A DNA stretch of 64,000 bases from assembly GCA_000697665.1 (NCBI GenBank), contig KL197715.1:681599-745598 (forward strand), read 5' to 3'. Positions 22,040 through 33,213 of the stretch are shown here, in pieces. The notes under the pieces were generated by a model. The model was not told the DNA's origin. It was given only the letters and a program-made list of their open reading frames with translations, and searched no databases. Each line of letters starts with the position of its first letter. Position 1 is the first letter of the stretch. The translations under genes and the position numbers were made by a program. This DNA comes from Jaapia argillacea MUCL 33604. Taxonomy: Eukaryota; Basidiomycota; Agaricomycetes; Jaapiales; Jaapiaceae.

Positions 22040-25000
22040 CTATGATAGATCGCTGGCTTTGAGACGTTTGCGGCTAGCTTCGTCTACAAAAAAGGAGATG
22101 GTTAAGCTCGATCAGTGAGTTCAGAGGTTTAAACATGCCTTTGGCTTGAGGCTGGGGCCACCACGTCAGTTGTCCCTGCTTCGTGCCTGTCACAAGATAA
22201 CCATCTGGTGACGAGATTCCAGGTTCGAAGCTCTGTTGTCCTGACGGTTAGTCCAGATCAGTAAAGTGCACATGGAAACTCACAGCGACCGCAAGGACGG
22301 ATACATCTAAATGGACAATGAATTTCAATGGGCAAGCATCGACGATAGCGAGAGCGTACCTTCACCATGATCCAGGCCACCGACAATCTCACCCCGGTCT
22401 TTATCCCAAGCTAAGACACATCCTTGGTAAACACCAAACAGAACCGTCTGAGAGCTGCCGGTAAATACAGCCCCAAAGTCGTAATTCGCATTCAGCTGAA
22501 TGTCGGTATCTTTGGAAACATAAACTTGAGCGACTTTGCCCTTCAGATCGTCCTGCAAAATCCCGACGAGGTGCGCCCGACCGCCGGATTGCGCAAGAAG
22601 CCCATGTGTGCCTTGGAGATTGACGTCGAGCGAATAGCTGAAGACAAATGTCAGTCACAGGGAGTCATGCAGCTTAAGAGAATACGAACACTTTGGACTT
22701 GAAGAACGAATATGCGCGGAGTGTGCCGTTGGGTACCTGACAGTACCATCTGACAACGGTTGAGAACTCGAGCAGATAACAAACGCAAAGGACTCACAAA
22801 ACTCCATCCGTAGTACCACCCAGCAAAGCCTCCCCGTCTTCAATGAACTTGACACATGTCACATTCTGTCGAAGTATTGATCTCTGAGGCTGCCAAGCTC
22901 CTACTCAGGTGATCAGTAAGTGTATCGAGGATACGAGGACAAAGCTTGCCTTTCATCCATATCCAGACTTTCACACCCATCCGAGGAAAGGCAACAGCAA
23001 TTCGATCGCGCATATATGCCAGACAGGTCGGAGCCTCGTCATTTCGCCCGGAGTCGAGTATCTTCGCCCAATGCCACTTATGCTGGCCCTGTAAAGGACG
23101 ATTCGGTAAGATGGGATCGTTGAAAGGAAGAAGAATATCCCCACCAGTCGGGTCCATTTGCTCACGATCCCATTCTCCCCCAGAGATACAACCCCGGCAT
23201 CGCCATCCATCCATGCCACATCAACAACAAAAGTCGAGTGCGAAAGCTTGGCGACTTCAGTATGATTATGATTGTTCCATATCCGAACAGTGCAATCCGA
23301 ACCTAATGCGAGATGACCAATCAGCAGACCGTCGCAACAATCATGTGGAATAAAGTACAGTTCACGGCAAACTGGCTCCCACTGTTACTGAACACGATTC
23401 CTCGCACTGCAACGTCGTCGCCTTTAAGTCGAACAGAATGTATACACTCGATAGTTGGCCATCTCAAGAAACGCCTCCTGGGAGATGCGATTGGTGAATC
23501 CACGTTGTCTCGCGTGGCCAAGGACGCAGAGCGTTTGACTCCGATAACTGGGCGATTGGGCTCGAACTTATGAGGTGCAGGCCCAGGTGCAGCCATAGGC
23601 TTGGGTGGAAGGGGGTGAGTGAAAGGTGCTGTAAGGTGCGCATGAGTGAGACGCTGGTTATGGGAGAGGGAAACTGCAATACCTGGAGCAGGTCGCGTTC
23701 CATTTAAGTGTCCATTCGGCACCTCTGCGGGAGTATAAACGTCTGTCAGAAGATCGAGTGTGCTCATGCTACAACACAGGAAGCCCTGACCTGTGGAAGA
23801 CTTATGCCCAGGAACAGAAGGTGGCGGCAGTTGTGAGGGGCCGCCAAGGGCTGCACCAGTAGACGCTGGAGAACGGGGTCGCGATTGACTACTCGAAAGC
23901 CCAGGTATTGGTGAAAGTTCCGCGCGTACCCGGGAAACTTCCTTCGAAGGCGGAATTACACTAGAAATCGGCTCGCTTTTGACGGGATTCAGACTAGAAC
24001 GGGGTGTCTTTTGACTACTGGATGATGGAGGTGGGGCAACAATGGGCAATGAAATGGACGAGGACAATGATGCCGATGTGGGAGGCAATGTCGAGGAAGT
24101 TCCTGGAGAAGGTAGTAAGGCTTTTGGAGGAGCTGGAGCTGAAGCTGAAGGAGGTGGCGCTTTAGTGGGTGGACGAGGATGTGAATATAAAGGTGGAGGA
24201 GAAGGAGATGTATAAGAAACGATGCTGGATAGCTCGGGAGTCGGTGCGGAAGGAGCAGTCGAAGCAGTGGCTGCCTGAGTTGTCTGTCGTGCATGGGAGG
24301 AACCATTAGGAGGAGCTACAACCAATCGCGACGGTGAAGTTGATGACGATGGTCCGGGTTGTGTATGTCCTGAGCCATTTGAATGATGGCGCACAAGTGG
24401 CCATCCACTGCCTACAACAATAGTCTTCTTCGGTCCTTGCAGAGATGGAGCTCCCGTAGGCGTCCCAGACACGGGAGTTGAAACAGGAGGCTCCTTCTTC
24501 TTGAAAGGGATCATCACGGAAGGTCTGATCCCCAAAGGGTTATCCACTGTTCCTGAAGGGATGTACACGGGCTTCGCCCAATTCTTCGAAGTTGATGGGG
24601 ACGATTGCAATTGTTGTGAGGTCGAAGGAGGGTTGCTCGGCAACTTCTTGAATCCAGTCGAAGATGGCGGGTTAGTATTAGGCAATGGCGGGGCAGCTGT
24701 TGTAGGAGGGGGAGGCGATACAATTTCAGCCGGGAGAGGTTCCGTTGGCAGCTTGAGAAGGTAGGAAGAGGAAGCGATAGGTGACATGACCGAGGGTGAT
24801 TCGGACTTCCCGTGAGAAAAGCTGGATTGCAGTGAGCGGAGAGAGCGAGGACCAGCAGGCGGTGACCGTCCGCGTTTACCTAATGTGATGGGGAGAGTGG
24901 GAGGAGGGGCGCCACGGAGCATATAATGCATTTTTGGGTGAGTCGGGGGGGCCTTCGGTGGTTGTATTGGCACAACCTGAGGGACAAGGGAGGGGTTCTG

Positions 25001-26272
25001 AGGAAGGAACCCATGATCATGAATGTAACACTCACCTGCGTATTTAGATGAGCATGGCTCCCGTCGATTAAAGGGGTTGTTGTTGTTGTCTCTACAGGTA
25101 AAGGTGTGTCTGGGAGTGATGGTGACTTTGACGATGCGACCGACGACGAAATAGGCGAAGGTACTAAGACGGGCGAGAGCGACTTTTGGCGGACAGGTGG
25201 TGTGATTAAGTTAGGGCTATCGACGGGAGGCGGGGATGAAGGGGAAACGACCTCCTCCGTGCGGAGGATGTCCCGGGATATTTGTGGACTGGGTACTGAA
25301 GACTCGATGGAATGCTGCCGTGATTTCAGATCAATGGATGGAGGTGGATGAGAACTGACAGGGGATTGCGGAGGACTGCTCGTAGGGGAGTCGAGTTCCA
25401 TGGGAGAGAGACTCCTCTGGCGGTCAGGCTCACCCGCAAATTCGTCCATTGCATCGTCTACTGTGGTTGACAGAACATGGGATGGTTCTTCTACTAGAAT
25501 ATCTGTTTGGATCTCGGCGCTTCTTGTATCTGGCGTAGTTTGGGAAGCGCAGGCTAAACGAACGGCTGGCGGCGGTGGAATGGCTTCGACATGCCTTGAC
25601 GAGCGACTTGGCTCCACTTGGATAGCTTCAGATACGAGTGAGGGTGAAGCTTGAACAGTTGCCGATGTACATAGAGGCTGTGCCTGCACCGAGGTGGCGA
25701 CATAGTCGCACTGCGCTTGTACACCGACATCCGTGTGGATTGGGTGTGAGAGCAAGGCTTCAGCTGCAGTGAGATCAATCACGATTCGGAGTCGAAGGGA
25801 AATGAATGAACATACCAAGTGGCGTCACATCGTAAGGGGTCTTGCTCCAGCCTTTGCGAAGCTTTGGGGGCATAGCATGTGATGGGCTCACTTCTGATGC
25901 GAAGCAATCGTCTTCATCCACAACCATGGGATCCTCCTCATCAGAGCTATCTTCCGAGCCTGGCGCGTCCCCTTCAAAGATCAAAGGCTGGTCCTTGAAC
26001 CGCCCATCCTCAGAGGAGACCGCGAGGAGTATCTCCTTTCCTGGTTTGACTTCGATCCGCTTTTGGGCAAACAAGCTGAAGTATATGAGAGGCTTGCTAC
26101 CAGCATCTTCGTCGCTCGAGTAGTCCGACGTTTCGACACGCCGCAGAACTACGTGAGCCTTCTGTGTCGACCCATGAGGGCGGAAACGTAGAGATCCTTT
26201 AATGCCGAGGATGGAGGCTACCGTGGGGTGCGAGAGAGGTGTGTCGCCATCGCTACTGCTAGCCTCTTCCAT
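22040..26272 (-). CDS. Large WD40-repeat protein with long disordered Pro/Ser-rich N-terminus
   Basis: The N-terminal block (from ATG 26270-26272) has a small folded-looking part (IYFSLFAQKRIEVKPGKEIL) with an acidic EDSSDEEDPMVVDEDD stretch. About 800 residues of low-complexity Pro/Ser/Thr sequence follow (25.8-23.6 kb) with many SP/TP sites. The last ~450 residues form WD-like blades: IECIHSVRLKGDDVAVRGIV, DCTVRIWN, VDVAWMDGDAGVVSLGENGI and WTR; then VTCVKFIEDGEALLGGTTDG, NYDFGAVFTGSSQTVLFGVY with GCVLAWDKDRGEIV, and SPDGYLVTGTKQGQLTWW. The final intron (22084-22138) probably has a GC donor (AAG|GCATGT), which gives an end DEASRKRLKASDLS; a GT donor a few bases on would end it at IRS instead. 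I recognise no orthologue. The architecture suggests a regulatory scaffold, possibly phosphorylated. Boundaries of internal introns are approximate. Confidence 0.7.
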
Positions 26273-27208
26273 CTAGGTAAGGTGTAGTAACTTACCGTGG
26301 TCGATGTCGAGCTCGGAAGCCGTCGCAGGGTATAAACTAAACAGAGAAATGGCAGGCCCAAAAAGTCCTGTACAAATATCCACGTGGCTGCTCAGCGCAA
26401 AACCAAATTAGACCTCCAAACACCACCACCACCACCACCACATCTCCACTCAGAATGGCGACGCTAAGGGTATATCTCAAGGCTGAAATCAATTCCCTGT
26501 GGTGCACAGTATTGCCTTTATCGCCACCCTTTTGCGTTTGGCATCCAACATCGTAGAAACCCATACCCCGTTTTATTATAGTACCAAGAAAATACCTCTT
26601 ACCAGGAATGCGAGCGGAGGGGTTGTGTTATGCTGTGGGTACAGCCTTCCTTCTCGCCTCGTCTGATGTAATGAATGGAACTGTACACTCGATTCTCATG
26701 ACAGCCTTTGGCCTTTGGTGCTGTGTATCCAGGATCGCAAGCCTCATCGCCGCTGGACCGTTTTTAGCACCGTGACAGCAGGATTCAGCAGGATTCCTGT
26801 GCACTCCGCAGTCTATCATCTCAGTACGACGCGACCCCGCACACATTGGTCTTATGATGTCCACTTGGTTCACTGTGATCCATTGTCATTGGAGTTCGCA
26901 AGCCGTGAACGTGGTCGGTGCTCTTGTTTCGGTTCATACGCGTCACTGGGTCGCGAGACTCGTTAAACGACCAGGTTTCCAAGTAGTCTCCTAACCACCC
27001 CCGATGGAACCGATCCCCCCAGTGATGATGCCGAACCCTACACACCACCTCGGGTGACCGGTGATAGGTGACCTATGTCTCAGGCGGACTTCCACCTTGG
27101 CCCACGTACACCGCAGTTCAGTAATCGCAAAATCACCATACAATTAAGTCCCAGGGGTACGAAATGTAAACACCGTCCAAGAAATACAGTGCAACGAGCT
27201 ACACACGG
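26273..27208. other. Spacer with a CCA microsatellite
   Basis: A (CAC)n run of about 21 bases lies at 26421-26441. No gene is recognised. It is the upstream region of the WD40 gene and the 3' flank of the M50B-like gene. Confidence 0.5.
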
Positions 27209-28699
27209 TTATAATCCGATTAGAGTCAAGAAAATAGGTGCCCCACAGGTGACGAAGGCCAGCAGGACCGTTGAGAGAGGTGATAGAGATACAGCTCCGC
27301 TATGGTTCGTGGGTATCGGGAGGAAATGCTGAGACTCTTCTTGTTGTTCTGCATTCGATTCCTATTGCAGACGTTTTCCAAAACGTCATCACCATCAGGG
27401 TCATGACATGTGCATCCAATGTCAAGATAAAATAGCGAACCTTGAATGCTACCAAACCAACTATTATTCCTAGGGCGAAAAAGATGAAGGCAATAATCAA
27501 CCAAAGGACTCCCCAAACTACATCATGCATATGAAAGGCTATGTTAACGAACGCTGACGCCGAGTGGAGGATCACAGTACCTTGAGAGGGGCAGCAACCG
27601 CAGATGTCCGCGAAGGCCGACGCATCGGAGCTATTGATTTTCCGTGCTATGGTATCATCTAAACGGATGGATGTTGTTGTGGAGGCTGATAACATCTAGT
27701 ATATGGAAGTCTTACCAATGACGTCCCACAGGACGTACATGCACGACATTACGCCGATGAATAGTATCTAGAGTTCACTCCAGTGATCAGAAAACATCAT
27801 GGGGAGGCAAAAGTACTCACGAAGTATCGGAGGGCCTCTCCCCCCTCTACGAACCAAAATAGCACGATGACTCCAGCCATAGCAAGGATCAGCACCCAAG
27901 TTCTTTGAAACAGCACTAAGTCCACCGCGAAACAAGTGCATGGAGCCACTTACAATAAATTCCTCCGAGCCCACCACAGCGTAAACAACCAAAATACGGC
28001 CAAAACTAATGAGGCAACCTTGCTAGCGTTGGTATCAAAGCCGCAGGCTATAAGGCATGCTCCTATGAACGAAGAACCAAGGTATCCTGCTGGTAGGGTT
28101 ATCCAGGGTACGCCACCAGACATTCGGGTCTCCCCTCCCTCATCGGCTGCAGCGAAGGGTAAGTAAGCGTTGAGGGTGATAACAAGCGCCCAGGTTCAAC
28201 GTACGGTCAAGTTCGATGGAGTGGATGTGTGCGCAAGTCAAGACTCCGGCGATGGCATGGCTCATCTAGAGGACTTGAGGAAGAGTCGAACATCAAACAT
28301 CATCTCTCTCACCTCATGAAATCCAACTGTCAGTAATCTGGAATCTGGCTATCAGTACTTGGACTCTCGGCCTCGAACCCACGCACTTGAAGGGATAAAC
28401 TAGTGGTCATATGAAGGTGAGTTAAGTTCGCAATGACATTGCTCAGTCCAACGACGCACTTATCCAGCTCAGGAATCGGACGTGCCTCCACAGACCCTCA
28501 GTACAAGCACACCCTTCACAACGAGAGAGAGAACCCACCATAATATGGCAATAGCAACGATATAACATCCAGCTACAATCAGCGTAGTTCTTTGGGTGGC
28601 ATTGGGCTTGATCTGCGTCGCAAAGTCCCTAAGATAAAGGTGTGTCGTGTTTTGAGCATTGTCGTTCAGCCAAAGTTCGTTATCGGGCATTACAGGCAT
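27209..28699 (-). CDS. Peptidase M50B-like multi-pass membrane protein
   Basis: Fungal member of the M50B-like family, related to site-2-type intramembrane metalloproteases. From ATG 28697-28699 come TTLIVAGCYIVAIAILW as the first span, then LLTVGFHEMSHAIAGVLTC with a zinc-binding HEMSH (HExxH), then HIHSIELDPFAAADEGGETR and the spans WITLPAGYLGSSFIGACLIA, KVASLVLAVFWLFTLWW, TWVLILAMAGVIVLFWFV, ILFIGVMSCMYVLWDVI and VWGVLWLIIAFIFFALGII. The segment SSDASAFADICGCCPSQ is a family hallmark. The tail is KESNAEQQEESQHFLPIPTN, ending with the stop at 27209-27211. One intron splits the catalytic motif between HE and MSH. The exon between the first span and TVGFHE is uncertain. A proteolytic role is inferred from HExxH only; a substrate is not known. 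Confidence 0.8.
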
Positions 28700-29046
28700 G
28701 GTTGAGGTCGTACTGAAGGCGGTTTCAGCGGGAAAGGGTATTTGACCACTCGAACAGTCGGACTTTGGTGGCAACCGAACTGCGGTGTTTGTACTGCGAG
28801 CTCACTGCCTTGAACCATTCTTGACTTTCGACGTCATTGATGTCGGCGCTCAGATGCTCAGAGCGACATTTAAAATCGCACGAAGAAGAGAATGACCGGT
28901 CGTGAAAATCATAACAATTAGAAAATGCTAGGGAAACAGACAGTGACAGTACAAGATAGGTATAACCAGAACAGCGGAGATGATGGAACACACAGCAAAT
29001 AGTAGAGAGGAGGAAACAGACGAGATCATGAATGGAGAGAAGGACT
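28700..29046. other. Spacer between eEF3 3' end and the M50B-like promoter
   Basis: No gene seen. It should contain the upstream region of the M50B-like gene and the eEF3 terminator. Confidence 0.5.
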
Positions 29047-32000
29047 TCACTCTTCGTCAGAGAAGACTTCTTCGCCTCGTTTCCTGCGCGCCATGCGGTC
29101 CTTCTTGGCCTAGGAGGGAAGGAGGTTAAACGAAAGTACAAGAGAAACTGATGCCAAGCTACTCACTTTCCGCTCATCCTTAGACGTCTTCTTGACCTGC
29201 TTCTTCATGTCAACCTTGTTGCCCATAGCGTCGTAAGTGTCATCCTCCTCTCCCGCCTTCTTGTCGATGCGAGGTCCGGCACCTTGACCCTCAACCCAGT
29301 TGTGACCCGAAGCCTCAAGATGACCATCACGCATTGCCCAAACCTCCTTGCAGAGTGACTCGGAGAAGTCGCGGTTGTGGGTAATGACGAGGACACCACC
29401 TTCGAAGGTCTTGAGAGCGGAGATGAGAGCAGCCAGTGATTCACGATCGAGGTAGTTGGTAGGCTCGTCCATGCAAATGACGTGAGGACGACGCCATGTA
29501 GCGGCACCAAGCACAACCTTGACCTTCTGACCACCGGACAGACCCCTCATGCTGTTGTGAGAGACAAACTCGGGCTCGAGACCGAAGTCGGCGAAGTGCT
29601 TCTCAATTTCGCGACGAACAAGAGGGCGCAAGAGACCAAGACGCTGAGCCTCGCGAGTGTCGACCTCGATGACTTTCTGTTAAAGGAAAAAAATTTCAGT
29701 GTCTGAGGCGTTCACGGTACAACCAAGCGCACCTTCTCGAAGCCACGCTTGACGAGTTCGTCACGAGGCATCCAGATGTTCTCGGTGGAGCTCATGTTCT
29801 TGAACGAAACCTCGTACTCGTAGGACTGCTTCAACTTCTTGCGGGCGAGAATCTCGTCGATCAGCCTCTTCTGCCCCTCAACAACGACGGTTGAACCATC
29901 CTTCATCTTCTTCTCCTCTTCCTCGGTGATCTGGCGGTTAGCCTTCATCATCTCCTCCAAATCCTCACCGGTCTGGTAACGCCACAACATGTACTCGAGG
30001 GGGGTCTTATCCAAGTGACTGTCGATGTGGTGGAAGGCGTGCTGAGCGACATAGCCAATGACCAAGTTGGGGTGCTTCCAGACTTCACCGCCCTTGTTCG
30101 CCTCCATGTCGCCAATAAGGAGCTTGACGAGGGTCGACTTTCCGGAACCATTGGGTCCAAGGACAGCAACACGGGAAGAAAGGGACACTTGGAGAGTGAT
30201 GTCGAACAATTGTTGGACGGGCTGCGTGGGATACTGGAAGCCAACCTTGCGCCTATACCGAACATTAGATAACCATCAAAGCGAAGAAAAGTGGACTCAC
30301 ATCTTGAGCAAACTCTTCTCCTTGGTCTTGACACCCTCGAGGAGAGGAGGATCGGGGAACTTGAAAGTGTAGTCCTCCTGAGGCTCAAGAGTGTAGTAAG
30401 ACCGGGCCTCAGGAACAGCCTGCATGAACGCCTCGAGGTTACCACGGTAACGCTTGAGTTTGAAGCGGTTCAAGTGGAGAACGTCGGTGATGACATTGTT
30501 AAGGAAGCCGGAGTCGTGAGAGACAATGACTAGAAAATACAATCAGAAGGTGAAGCATTTGTCGGCCGAATAGAACTTACTGGATGTACAAGTGGTGAGG
30601 CTGGTGAGGTAGTTCTCCAACCATGCGACGTTGACAACATCAAGATGGTTAGTGGGCTCATCGAGCAAGAGGATATCGGCCTTGAACAACATTGCCCTAG
30701 CCAAAGCGAGCTTCATCTTCCAACCACCAGACAGGCTGCCGATGGCCTGAGCCTGTCTCTCATCGCTGAAACCAACGGAAGCCAAGGTCTCGATAACCTC
30801 GGCCTTGTCGGCCAGAATGCGCTTGTCGGCAAGGATGAACTCGAGGATGGAGGTCTCAGCCTCGCTGCCGTCAATGTCGTGCTCGACGTAGAAAGTGCGG
30901 ACTTCGTCGGGGGAAGGGAAACCTTCAACTTGACTAAAGTGGCATTGTCAATAATGGATCACAGTTACGTGGAAAGCGACATACCCATTGGTGATGGCTC
31001 GCATGAGAGTCGACTTGCCGGTACCGTTCCTACCGCAAAGACCGTAGCGGTGACCGCGCTTAAGACGCAAGCTGGCGGTGTTGAGCAAGATCTTGGCACC
31101 ATAAGCCAAAGAGAACTGGCAGTTACAAAGGTCCTCGCCCTCCTCCTCATCCTCAGGAACATCATCGTCGCCGTTGTCCTCAGTGGCAGAGCGAACCGCC
31201 CACTGTGAAGCGACAGATGCGGGCTCGGGGGTGGCAGAGAGGAATGCGAGGAAAGGGGACAAGGTCTCCCACTCATGAGCATCGAAGTTCTTGGCGTTGA
31301 CGAGGGCAGCAGCCAAACGAGAGAGGTAGATGGTGTTGACGTCGGCTACGGAGGGGACTGGGTTGGCACCTGCCTTCTTGTAGATAGCGATGAGCTGGTG
31401 GCCGAGATGACCATTGTCGGCGAGCTTCAACGGGGGGAGGTCAGTGCCGTCACCAGTGGGGACTTCACCAATCTGACGAAGGGTCGCGATGGCCTTAGCG
31501 ACAACACCACGGGCCTCAGGATCACCAATGGTGTTCTCGATCTTGATGAGACCAGGGAGAAGCTTAGGGATGAAGGGGCGAACGGTAACAGCAGAGTCGA
31601 CGAGTTTGGCCATGTTGTCGACGATGCTAAGATTCCATCGTGAGATAGAGGTGGGCAAGAAAAATAAAATTGTACATACACTGCGACCTTACGCTTGGTG
31701 GCGGTGAGCTTCTCGGTGATACCTCTCGCAAGAAGGGGAACCATGAGGGAGAGGGTGGGGGAGTCTACTTCGGAAACGAATGTGGTCGCCGAGAGGAGAT
31801 TAATGGTATTAGGAACCTCCTCGACGGGATTAATGAGAGCCTTAATGAGAGCCGGAATAAAGCGTTCTATGTCCTTGTTTGATACGAGAGCAGTAGTCTT
31901 TGTGAGAGAATCGCGGGCGGCCTTCTTCACGTCAGCTTTGGTATCCCAAATCGCCTCAGCGAGAACGGGGACGATGTCGGGGGTAAGCTTGGCAGTCTGG

Positions 32001-32542
32001 GTGGGAGCGCTGGTGACGAGCTGATTAAGGATCACCAGGGAACCAGTCTTGATCTGCCATTTACCAGCAGTTTTGATCTCGTGAAGAAGAGCAGGAAGTA
32101 CAGATGCGGTAGCCCAGGGGTTCATGGCGGCGACGAAAACACGGACCGCCTCCACTGCCGCTGTCCTGACAGCGGGCATCTTGTCGGCAAAGGTCTCCAA
32201 GAGAGCGGCATAGAGACCGGAGTCGACGAAAGTAGGCTCAAGAGCCTTAACACCACCGGCGTTAACGATAGCGATGATGGCGTTCGCAGCACCCTCGCGA
32301 ATAGCTGGAGATTTTTTATCGGCGAGAGCCTTGGCAGCGGCTTCAGCGAAGCCGGTCAAAGCGGCAGCGCCGTCTTTTTGAGCAGTAGCGGCAACCGATG
32401 CAGCAGCTGAGTCGCGAGTGGTTTTGTCGAACAGAGTGGTCATGTTAAATTGGCCTTCAACGGGGGCGCTGTTGATGGCGGCTTTGAGGGAAGCGGGGGT
32501 GGGAATGGCAGCAGCAGGAGCGGTAGCAGTGGCAGCGGGCAT
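29047..32542 (-). CDS. TEF3: Translation elongation factor 3 (ABC-F ATPase)
   Basis: Fungus-specific ribosome-bound ATPase that releases deacyl-tRNA from the E site during each elongation cycle. ATG 32540-32542 starts [24 protein letters not shown] repeats follow to about residue 320 (for example [20 protein letters not shown]). ABC1 has [17 protein letters not shown], the signature [15 protein letters not shown] and Walker [16 protein letters not shown]2 has [17 protein letters not shown], the chromodomain insertion (from about 29960), the signature [19 protein letters not shown] and Walker [14 protein letters not shown]. The basic tail ends [19 protein letters not shown]. The length is about 1050 residues, normal. 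Introns are few and codon choice is strongly C-biased, as expected for a highly expressed gene. A 48-nt intron lies in the 5' leader (32558-32605). Confidence 0.96.
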
Positions 32543-33213
32543 TTCGAATATCTACTCCTAGTATCAGATCCGAGCCTGAGCAGGCTGGGCAAATCTGCTG
32601 CGTACCTTGGTAGAGAGTATCGTAGGTGATTTGTCTATGTCGATTTCACACAAAGGCTGACAAGGAGCAAAGAACACTCTATATCTACGGGTGGCTAATA
32701 TAGCCTTTTGGCGCAACAACCAAATTAGCTCGTCAGCGACGGCGCACACGACGAGGAGCGGGCGTCGGCGTACCTCTAGTAAGAGAGAAAGAGAAAAGGG
32801 TGAGAAGAGAGCTGGGGTTGCGATGTAAAATTCGCCTCAGCTGTATATAAGCTATATCAGATTTCGGAGCTTGAAAAAAATGGACCAGTGTGGTTCACCT
32901 CAGCCACGCTTTTGGCCTTATTGGTAAGTCATGGAGTCCTCAAGGTTCCGCCGCTCCCGGGCCTTCTGAATATCGCAATGTGCTTTATGCCGAGGCAGTG
33001 CCTTCGAACGGCCTTGCGAGGTCTTGAAGCACTCCAGAATGAGTGTGGGGTAACGCCGTAAACGTCCCCATACCCCGCATTTTTCGTGAATAAACCCCGG
33101 AAAAGTCAATGTGATTGCCGTCTCAGTCGCATCAAAGACAAAGGACGCCACACGAGTACCGACGTCGAACCGACAGAAAGGAGAACAAGAAGAACGGAAG
33201 GCACCAATTCCAA
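32543..33213 (-). promoter_or_regulatory. eEF3 leader and promoter region with TATA box
   Basis: On the minus strand TTATATAC (32843-32850) lies about 300 bases before the eEF3 ATG. The leader between them is spliced at least once (donor GTACGC at 32605, acceptor CTAG at 32558) and perhaps again near 32770. Beyond 32880 is the 3' flank of the V-ATPase gene. No other gene seen. Confidence 0.5.

Noticed and set aside
24501-25654. Plus-strand Gly-rich frames
   Set aside because: Antisense shadows of the Pro/Ser-rich part of the WD40 gene.
26421-26441. CAC repeat considered as a coding homopolymer
   Set aside because: It lies outside any supported gene; a plain microsatellite.
28350-28450. Second tRNA-like pattern (TTGGACT ... 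GGTTCGAGG ... AGTCCAA, minus strand)
   Set aside because: The outer seven bases pair, but the T stem and D arm do not fold properly. It lies inside the M50B-like gene, between its first membrane span and the HEMSH exon.
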